Shown piece after piece: positions 1-5,457 of a DNA stretch of 6,990 bases. A program made the translations under genes and the position numbers. Each line of letters opens with the position of its first letter. The stretch's first letter is position 1. The notes under the pieces were generated by a model. It was not told the DNA's origin. It worked only from the letters and a program-made list of their open reading frames with translations, and searched no databases. Origin of the DNA: SZUA-254 sp035292425 (lineage in GTDB: Bacteria > Bacteroidota > Ignavibacteria > UBA10030 > SZUA-254); assembly GCA_035292425.1 (NCBI GenBank), contig DATDQD010000065.1, forward strand, positions 1 to 6,990, written 5' to 3'.

Positions 1-690
1 ATCTATTTTTCCCCGTCCGCCCGCGCGGACCTGGATGCCTATGCCGGTCTCTATCTCCGGGAGGAAATCGTTGCCGAAGCCGTAACCCGGAACGTCCCCG
101 CTTTCAGCAGATTCCTGAAAATCGCCGCGCAGTGCAACGGCATGATCGTAAATTACACCAACATCGGGAACGACGCGCAGGTCCCCCGGACCACGGTGTA
201 TGAATATTACGAGATTCTGAAAGACACGCTCATCATCCACGAACTGCCGGCCTGGAAACAATCAAGGAAGCGGAAACCGCTCGTCTCCTCGAAATACTAC
301 TTCTTCGATGTCGGCGTCGTTTCATCTCTGCAGGGACGGATCTTCGTCGCCGGGACGACGGAGTACGGGCAGGCGTTCGAGACGTACATCGCGCACGAAC
401 TTCGGGCCTATTCGGGCTACGTATCGGGAGAGCCTCTTAACTACTGGAAATCGATCACAGGCTTCGAGGTCGATTTCATCCTGGGAGAACATACGGCCGT
501 CGAGCTGAAGGCAAAACGGACGGTAAGCGAACAGGATATCAGGTCGCTTATCGCGCTCAGCGAGGAAAACAGGATGAAGAGGTATCTCTGCGTATGTCTC
601 GACTCGCGCCCCCGCACAATCGGAAAGGTCAGAGTGCTGCCGTACGGACACTTCCTCGACGAGCTGTGGGCAGGGGAGTACCGAGGCTGA
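1..690 (+). CDS. DUF4143-type AAA ATPase, C-terminal part (5' end outside the window)
   Basis: The frame is open from the first base to the TGA at 688-690, giving 229 residues with no start at the edge, so the gene begins upstream. An internal ATG at 142 is not the true start, because typical family sequence (AGLYLREEIVAEA, FSRFL, AAQCNG) lies before it. The full family has an N-terminal P-loop ATPase domain, which is missing here. What remains is a winged-helix-like segment (about residues 34-80 of the fragment, with the pattern QVPRTTVYEYYEILKDTLI), then KYYFFDVGVVSSLQGR, then a nuclease-like fold carrying FEVDFIL and AVELKAK (D158, E168, K170), which resembles a PD-(D/E)XK core. The family is widespread and often multicopy; its biochemical role is poorly defined. 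Two 60-base lines I counted inside it are 52-53% GC against 68% in two lines of the next gene. It is probably unrelated to the downstream pathway. Confidence 0.88.
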   Translation: MYFSPSARADLDAYAGLYLREEIVAEAVTRNVPAFSRFLKIAAQCNGMIVNYTNIGNDAQVPRTTVYEYYEILKDTLIIHELPAWKQSRKRKPLVSSKYYFFDVGVVSSLQGRIFVAGTTEYGQAFETYIAHELRAYSGYVSGEPLNYWKSITGFEVDFILGEHTAVELKAKRTVSEQDIRSLIALSEENRMKRYLCVCLDSRPRTIGKVRVLPYGHFLDELWAGEYRG

Positions 691-748
691 TTCACCCTTC
701 CATCTCTACAAGAAAACTGCTATATTCCATCCGTTCCTCCAATAACCG
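691..748 (+). promoter_or_regulatory. Possible promoter region before the hydroxyproline cluster
   Basis: This 58-base gap separates the ATPase gene from the first catabolic gene and is clearly more AT-rich than what follows. It contains a -10-like TATATT at 721-726, about 22 bases before the GTG start. The hexamer 17 bases upstream (TTCCAT, 698-703) is a poor match to a -35 box, and no Bacteroidota-type TTTG box at proper spacing is evident. No operator palindrome or Shine-Dalgarno stretch is visible. A promoter here is plausible from position rather than from strong motifs. Confidence 0.25.
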
Positions 749-1660
749 GTGCATTCCTTGAATACGACCTGGCAGGGCATCTTTCCCGCGCTAACGACCA
801 AGTTTAAACCCGACCTCTCGCTCGACCTCCCGGCCTTCGAACGCCACATCGGTATACAGATCGATGCCGGCGTGGACGGCCTCGTGGTCCTGGGATCTCT
901 GGGCGAGAACGCGACGCTCTCTCCCGACGAAAAGACCGATGTGATCAAAGCCGCCGTCAGCGCGGCGGCGGGCCGCGTCCCCGTTCTCTCGTGCGTCTCG
1001 GAGCCCTCGACCGCGGCCGCGTGCAGGTTCGTCGAGAGGACGTCGGCGCTCGGGCTCGCGGGATACATGGTGTTGCCGGGGATGCAGTACCAGTCGGATC
1101 CGAGGGAGACCATCGCGCACTACAGGACGGTCGCGGAGGCGTCGAACCTTCCAATCATGGTGTACAACAACCCGCCCGCGTACCGCGTGGACATCACGCC
1201 GGAGATGTTCACCGAACTGGCGGGCGAACCGAAATTCACGGCCATCAAGGAATCGTCCGGCGACGTCCGGCGGATCACCGACATCCGGAACCGCTGCGGC
1301 GACCGGTACGCGATCTTCTCGGGCGTGGACGACCTGGCCTACGGCGGATTTCTCCTCGGCGCGGTGGGATGGGTGGCGGGGCTCGTCTGCGCGTTCCCCC
1401 GCGAGACCGTCGCCATCTACCGGCTCGTCAGGGAGGAGCGATACGAGGAGGCGCTCAGGATCTTCAACTGGTTCATGCCGGTGCTCCACCTCGACACGGA
1501 CATCAAGTTCGTTCAATATATCAAGCTCGCCGAGGCGATGACCGGCCTCGGGACGGAGTGGGTGCGGCCGCCGCGGCTCATGCTCGCCGGCGAGGAACGG
1601 GATCGGGTCTCCGGTATCATCTCCGAGGCGATCCGGACACGGCCGATATTGCCGTTATGA
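749..1660 (+). CDS. DHDPS-family lyase, probable 1-pyrroline-4-hydroxy-2-carboxylate deaminase
   Basis: The 303-residue product is a full-length dihydrodipicolinate synthase/N-acetylneuraminate lyase family TIM barrel (usual length about 290-310). Visible landmarks are WQGIFPALTTKF near the N-terminus, the substrate carboxylate loop GSLGEN at 49-54, the catalytic tyrosine in YNNP (Tyr139), and the Schiff-base lysine in IKESSGD (Lys167). The family alone does not fix the substrate. The neighbours are a KGSA-type aldehyde dehydrogenase, a 4-hydroxyproline epimerase and a D-amino-acid dehydrogenase, which makes the hydroxyproline-pathway deaminase (LhpC/HypD type, forming 2,5-dioxopentanoate with loss of ammonia and water) the best reading. 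The alternative, 5-dehydro-4-deoxyglucarate dehydratase, makes the same product but would not explain the epimerase. The GTG at 749 is used; a TTG at 758 is also possible, since conservation begins at Trp8. Neither has a Shine-Dalgarno. Its stop overlaps the next start (ATGA, 1657-1660). Confidence 0.85.
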   Translation: MHSLNTTWQGIFPALTTKFKPDLSLDLPAFERHIGIQIDAGVDGLVVLGSLGENATLSPDEKTDVIKAAVSAAAGRVPVLSCVSEPSTAAACRFVERTSALGLAGYMVLPGMQYQSDPRETIAHYRTVAEASNLPIMVYNNPPAYRVDITPEMFTELAGEPKFTAIKESSGDVRRITDIRNRCGDRYAIFSGVDDLAYGGFLLGAVGWVAGLVCAFPRETVAIYRLVREERYEEALRIFNWFMPVLHLDTDIKFVQYIKLAEAMTGLGTEWVRPPRLMLAGEERDRVSGIISEAIRTRPILPL

Positions 1661-3087
1661 AACCCAACTACATCGCCGGCGAGTGGAGAGTGTCCGATAA
1701 GGGCTACCGGAACATCAACCCGTCGGATACCGGCGACTGCATCGACACTTACGCCGTTGCGTCGAACGCCGACGTCGCGGCGGCCGTCGGGGCGGCGAAG
1801 CGGGCGCTCGGCGAGTGGTCACTCTCCACGCCCCAGCAAAAGTTTACCGCCCTCGACTTCGTCGGGACGGAAATCCTCGCGCGAAAAGACGAGCTGGGCC
1901 GGTTGCTCGCCCGCGAGGAAGGTAAAACGCTCCCCGAGGCGACAGGCGAAGTCGGCCGCGCAGGGCAGATCTTCAAATTTTTCGCGGGCGAGGCGGTTCG
2001 CCTCTCCGGCGAGCACATTCCATCTATCCGGCCGGGCGTTGAGATCGACACGATCCGGCAGCCGATCGGCGTGGTCGCACTCATCACCCCCTGGAATTTT
2101 CCGATCGCCATCCCGGCCTGGAAAACCGCGCCGGCGCTGGCGTTCGGCAACACCGTTGTGCTCAAGCCCGCAGAACTCACGCCCGGCTGCGCGTGGGAGC
2201 TCGCCGATATCATCTCGAGGTCGGGAGTGCCGAAAGGCGCGTTCAACCTGGTGATGGGGAAGGGATCGGTGATCGGGGAGGCGCTGGTCAATAATCCCGA
2301 TGTCGTCGGCGTGAGTTTCACCGGATCGATTGGAGTGGGGCGGTCGATCGCCAAGACGTGCGCCGATCGGCTCGCGAAGGTCCAGCTGGAAATGGGCGGG
2401 AAGAACCCGCTCGTGGTCCTCGACGACGCCGACATCGATGTGGCGGTGAACGCCGCGATCAACGGGGCCTATTTTTCGACAGGACAAAGGTGCACCGCCT
2501 CGAGCAGGTTCGTCGTCACCGCAGGGATCCACGACCGGTTCGTCTCCGCGATGCTCGAAAGAATGAAGGCGCTCAAAGTGGACGACGCACTCGCGCCCGG
2601 GACCGACATCGGCCCGGTTGTGGACGAAACCCAGCTGCAGAAAAACATCGACTACATCGGGATCGGGAAAAAGGAAGGGGCGAAACTCGCATACGGTGGA
2701 GAACGGCTGAAGCGCACGAAGAACGGGTTTTACATGGCGCCGGCCCTTTTCACGGATACTGACAACACGATGAAAATCAACCGGGACGAAATCTTCGGAC
2801 CGGTCGCGTCGGTGGTGCGCGTGCGCGATTACGACGAGGCGCTCGCCGTCGCCAATGACACCCCCTTCGGCCTGACGTCGGGCATCTGCACGACCTCGCT
2901 GAAATATTCAAGCCATTTCAAGACGCACGCACAGAGCGGTATGGTCATGGTGAACCTTCCGACTGCGGGGGTGGACTACCACGTGCCCTTCGGCGGCAGG
3001 AAGGGCTCGAGCTACGGGAGCCGGGAGCAGGGTAAAGCCGCAGTGGAGTTCTATACCACCGTAAAGACATGTTATATGGCGCCCTAA
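1657..3087 (+). CDS. Aldehyde dehydrogenase, probable 2,5-dioxopentanoate (alpha-ketoglutarate semialdehyde) dehydrogenase
   Basis: The 476-residue product is a complete NAD(P)-dependent aldehyde dehydrogenase. The oxyanion asparagine lies in PWNFP (Asn147), the cofactor-binding lysine in LKPAE (Lys170), the FTGS turn at 221-224, the general base in LEMGGKNP (Glu245), the nucleophile in GQRCT (Cys279) and the EIFGPV motif at 378-383. The C-terminal pattern PFGGRKGSSYG with REQG (444-459) resembles dehydrogenases acting on alpha-ketoglutarate semialdehyde in glucarate and hydroxyproline routes, rather than the GabD type. The inferred reaction is oxidation of 2,5-dioxopentanoate to 2-oxoglutarate in the cytosol, the last step of hydroxyproline breakdown. 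The ATG at 1657 overlaps the deaminase stop by four bases, which suggests translational coupling. The frame stays open far upstream of this ATG, but that stretch is antisense-quality Arg-rich sequence overlapping the deaminase and is not coding. The epimerase follows after six bases. Substrate assignment rests on context plus the C-terminal pattern. Confidence 0.88.
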   Translation: MKPNYIAGEWRVSDKGYRNINPSDTGDCIDTYAVASNADVAAAVGAAKRALGEWSLSTPQQKFTALDFVGTEILARKDELGRLLAREEGKTLPEATGEVGRAGQIFKFFAGEAVRLSGEHIPSIRPGVEIDTIRQPIGVVALITPWNFPIAIPAWKTAPALAFGNTVVLKPAELTPGCAWELADIISRSGVPKGAFNLVMGKGSVIGEALVNNPDVVGVSFTGSIGVGRSIAKTCADRLAKVQLEMGGKNPLVVLDDADIDVAVNAAINGAYFSTGQRCTASSRFVVTAGIHDRFVSAMLERMKALKVDDALAPGTDIGPVVDETQLQKNIDYIGIGKKEGAKLAYGGERLKRTKNGFYMAPALFTDTDNTMKINRDEIFGPVASVVRVRDYDEALAVANDTPFGLTSGICTTSLKYSSHFKTHAQSGMVMVNLPTAGVDYHVPFGGRKGSSYGSREQGKAAVEFYTTVKTCYMAP

Positions 3088-3093
3088 ACAGCC

Positions 3094-4095
3094 ATGGCCC
3101 GCCACACATTCGACTGCATCGACGCCCATACCTGCGGGAACCCCGTCAGGGTCGTTACCGCGGGCCGCCCGGAGCTCGCCGGCGCGACGATGAGCGAGAA
3201 GCGCCAGCACTTCCTGAAGGAGTACGACTGGATGCGCACCGGGCTGATGTTCGAGCCTCGGGGCCACGACATGATGTCGGGGACGTTCCTCTATCCGCCG
3301 CTGCGGGACGACACCGACATTTCGTTCTTATTCATCGAGACCAGCGGCTGTCTCCCGATGTGCGGGCACGGCACGATCGGCACCGTCACCGTCATCCTCC
3401 GGCAGGGGCTCGTTCAACCGCAAACACCGGGGAAGCTCCGGATCGAAGTACCCGCGGGCGTGATCGAGGCGTATTACACGATGAAAGGCCCCGACGTCGA
3501 ATCTGTCAGGATCGTCAATGTACCGTCCTACCTCGACCGCGAGGGGATCGAGATCGATTGCCCCGGGATCGGGAGCCTGAAGCTCGACGTGGCCTATGGC
3601 GGCAATTTCTACGGGATCATCGACCCGCAGGAGAATTACCGCGACCTGGCCGATTTCAATGCAGGCGACATCCTCCGACTGAGCCCGGTCGTGAGGAAAC
3701 TGGTGAACGAAAAATATTCCTTCGTCCATCCCGTGAACGACACGATCCGGGGGATGAGCCACGTCCAGTGGACTGGGAAAGCGAAACATCCCGACGCCGA
3801 CGCGCGCAACGCGGTCTTCTACGGCGAAAAGGCGATCGACCGGTCGCCCTGCGGCACCGGCACCTCGGCGCGGATGGCGCAGTGGCACGCCAAGGGGAAG
3901 TTGAAGAAGGGCGACTCGTTCGTCCACGAGAGTTACATCGGCAGTCTCTTCCGGGGCAGGGTGGAGGAGGAGACGACCGTCGGCGGGAAGAAGGCGATCG
4001 TGCCCTCTATCGAGGGGTGGGCGAAGCTCACCGGCTTCAATACCATTTTCATCGACGACGACGACCCGTACGCGCACGGGTTCCAGGTGCTGTGA
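3094..4095 (+). CDS. lhpA: 4-hydroxyproline 2-epimerase (proline racemase family)
   Basis: The 333-residue product is a full-length proline racemase superfamily protein. These enzymes are cytosolic, cofactor-independent and use two thiols, one on each side of the substrate alpha carbon. Both are present: Cys90 in MCGHGTIG and Cys253 in DRSPCGTGTSA. A second cysteine rather than threonine argues against trans-3-hydroxy-L-proline dehydratase. The conserved N-terminus (IDAHTCGNPVRV), the FNAGDILRLSP-like segment and the C-terminal DDDDPYAHGF also fit. The inferred reaction is trans-4-hydroxy-L-proline to cis-4-hydroxy-D-proline, the first step of the pathway. Proline racemase is the main alternative by sequence, but the linked flavoenzyme, deaminase and semialdehyde dehydrogenase strongly favour the hydroxyproline enzyme. 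The ATG at 3094 lies six bases after the dehydrogenase stop with no Shine-Dalgarno, and the conserved family start agrees with it. Confidence 0.92.
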   Translation: MARHTFDCIDAHTCGNPVRVVTAGRPELAGATMSEKRQHFLKEYDWMRTGLMFEPRGHDMMSGTFLYPPLRDDTDISFLFIETSGCLPMCGHGTIGTVTVILRQGLVQPQTPGKLRIEVPAGVIEAYYTMKGPDVESVRIVNVPSYLDREGIEIDCPGIGSLKLDVAYGGNFYGIIDPQENYRDLADFNAGDILRLSPVVRKLVNEKYSFVHPVNDTIRGMSHVQWTGKAKHPDADARNAVFYGEKAIDRSPCGTGTSARMAQWHAKGKLKKGDSFVHESYIGSLFRGRVEEETTVGGKKAIVPSIEGWAKLTGFNTIFIDDDDPYAHGFQVL

Positions 4096-4200
4096 CGGCG
4101 GCCGGCGGTCCGAACGTACGGCGCGCCTCACGCCGGGTATGCCTGGTATTCTGTGCGCTATCAGTTTTTCAACACTTTTTCACCATCGACGCCGAATTCC
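4096..4200 (+). other. Intergenic gap inside the cluster with a weak hairpin and T tracts
   Basis: This 105-base gap is the only real break in an otherwise tightly packed cluster. CTGGTA at 4143-4148 can pair with TATCAG at 4159-4164 (six pairs, one of them G-U, with a ten-base loop), and five T follow at 4165-4169, with another T run at about 4176-4180. This looks like a weak intrinsic terminator or attenuator, but the stem is short. A five-pair CGGCG/CGCCG hairpin lies at 4119-4135. No convincing promoter is seen. The gap may simply be degraded spacer, or could include an N-terminal extension of the next gene if its GTG at 4153 is used. Confidence 0.25.
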
Positions 4201-5457
4201 ATGTCAAACGATACTGATGTCCTGATCATAGGCGCGGGGGCGGTGGGCCTCTCGATCGCGTACTACCTCCGGCAGGAGGGACTGAGCGTACGCATCGTCG
4301 AAAAGGATTTCCCCGGAGCCGGATCGTCGCTGAAAAACTGCGGCCTCATCTGCCCGAGCCATTACGTACCCCTGGCGCACCCCGGCGTCATCACCGCAGG
4401 CCTCAAGTGGATGCTCGACCCGGTCAGCCCATTCTACGTCAAACCCCGGATCGATATGGGGCTCATCTCCTGGTTGCTGAAGTTCCGCGAGGCGAGCAGG
4501 GTCGAACGGTCCAACCGGTCAATGCCGCTCCTTTTCATGCTGAACGACCTGAGCGCCAACCTCTACCGGGAGATCGCCGCCAGGAAAATCTTCACCTTTG
4601 AATATGACGAGAAGGGGCTCCTCCTCGTCTATAACACACCGGAGGGGAGGGAGGAGAATCTCAAAGAGGCCGAAGTGGGGCTCAAATTCGGCATACCTAT
4701 CAAAGAAGTGAAGGCCGCCGACATCGGGGGCATCGACCCGAACCTTAAGCTGAAATCGGGGGGGGCGTTCCACTACGGCACCGACACGCATATGAGTCCG
4801 CAGAAATTCGTCGAGGGGATGGCCGCGCACGTCGTAAAAGACGGCGTGGAGATTGCCACCGGCGCCGGGGTCACCGGCATCGATGCGCGCGACGGGACAA
4901 TTTCCGCCGTCAGGACAACGAAGGGTGAATTCCGCGCGAAGGAATACGTGCTCGCAGGGGGCGCGTGGTCGCAAAACCTCGTCCGCTCTCTCGGGCTGAA
5001 ACTCCCGATCCAGCCGGCGAAGGGGTACAGCATCACGTTCCCGCGCACTCCCGACATGTTCTCCACGCCGATGATCCTCACCGAACGCAAGGTGGCCATC
5101 ACCCCGCTCGGCGACCAGGTCCGGTACGGCGGGACGCTCGAACTCACCGGGTTCAATCTCTCTATTAATATGCGCCGGGTGCAGGCCATCGCGAATACCG
5201 TACCGGTCTACCTCGAGAACGTGCGGGTGCCGGCCTTTTCGGAAAGCGATGTCTGGTCGGGGTTGAGGCCCTGTTCTCCCGACGGGCTCCCGTATGTCGG
5301 GCGGACGCAGAAATTTAAAAACCTCGTCACGGCGGCGGGCCACGCGATGCTCGGCATCACGCTCTCCCCGGTGACCGGAAAACTTGTCTCCGAGATCGTG
5401 ACCGGAAAGACCCCGTCGATCGACTGCACGCTGTTGCGCCCCGACCGGTTCGCCTGA
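4201..5457 (+). CDS. FAD-dependent D-amino-acid dehydrogenase, probable D-hydroxyproline dehydrogenase
   Basis: The 418-residue product is a DadA/D-amino-acid oxidase family flavoprotein. The N-terminal Rossmann motif GAGAVG is at 11-16, with the ribose-binding acidic residue Glu34 at the end of the second strand. ENLKEAEVGLKFG precedes the substrate domain. The C-terminal part has WSGLRPCSPDGLPYVG (352-367, with Arg356 likely holding the substrate carboxylate) and the FAD-closing GHAMLGITLSPVTG (380-393). The inferred reaction is oxidation of cis-4-hydroxy-D-proline to 1-pyrroline-4-hydroxy-2-carboxylate, feeding the deaminase; the electron acceptor is not evident. It appears to be a single-chain enzyme, with no small ferredoxin-like or second flavin subunit nearby. 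The ATG at 4201 is preferred because the FAD motif then falls at the usual distance; a GTG at 4153 in the same frame would add 16 unconserved residues. No Shine-Dalgarno precedes either. An eight-G run at 4758-4765 lies inside the gene, but the frame is intact across it. Confidence 0.88.
   Translation: MSNDTDVLIIGAGAVGLSIAYYLRQEGLSVRIVEKDFPGAGSSLKNCGLICPSHYVPLAHPGVITAGLKWMLDPVSPFYVKPRIDMGLISWLLKFREASRVERSNRSMPLLFMLNDLSANLYREIAARKIFTFEYDEKGLLLVYNTPEGREENLKEAEVGLKFGIPIKEVKAADIGGIDPNLKLKSGGAFHYGTDTHMSPQKFVEGMAAHVVKDGVEIATGAGVTGIDARDGTISAVRTTKGEFRAKEYVLAGGAWSQNLVRSLGLKLPIQPAKGYSITFPRTPDMFSTPMILTERKVAITPLGDQVRYGGTLELTGFNLSINMRRVQAIANTVPVYLENVRVPAFSESDVWSGLRPCSPDGLPYVGRTQKFKNLVTAAGHAMLGITLSPVTGKLVSEIVTGKTPSIDCTLLRPDRFA

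Noticed and set aside
991..1656. Upstream extension of the aldehyde dehydrogenase frame
   Set aside because: The extension is an out-of-frame shadow of the deaminase gene. Aldehyde dehydrogenase homology begins at the ATG at 1657, and 476 residues is the normal family length.
749..1660. True dihydrodipicolinate synthase (DapA) for lysine synthesis
   Set aside because: The substrate loop is GSLGEN rather than the usual GTTGE, and all neighbours belong to hydroxyproline breakdown rather than lysine synthesis.
3328..4131. Minus-strand open frame (267 codons) opposite the epimerase
   Set aside because: No motifs, biased composition, and fully opposed to a gene with both catalytic cysteine motifs.
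3069..4217. Plus-strand open frame (382 codons) overlapping the epimerase in another frame
   Set aside because: The product is Arg-rich low-complexity sequence with no family match; the epimerase frame carries all conserved motifs.
5455..5457. TGA read as selenocysteine or a readthrough codon joining the flavoenzyme and ABC-F into one protein
   Set aside because: Both proteins are complete family-length units on their own sides of the stop. The flavoenzyme ends at the expected distance after its FAD-closing motif, and no selenocysteine context is apparent.
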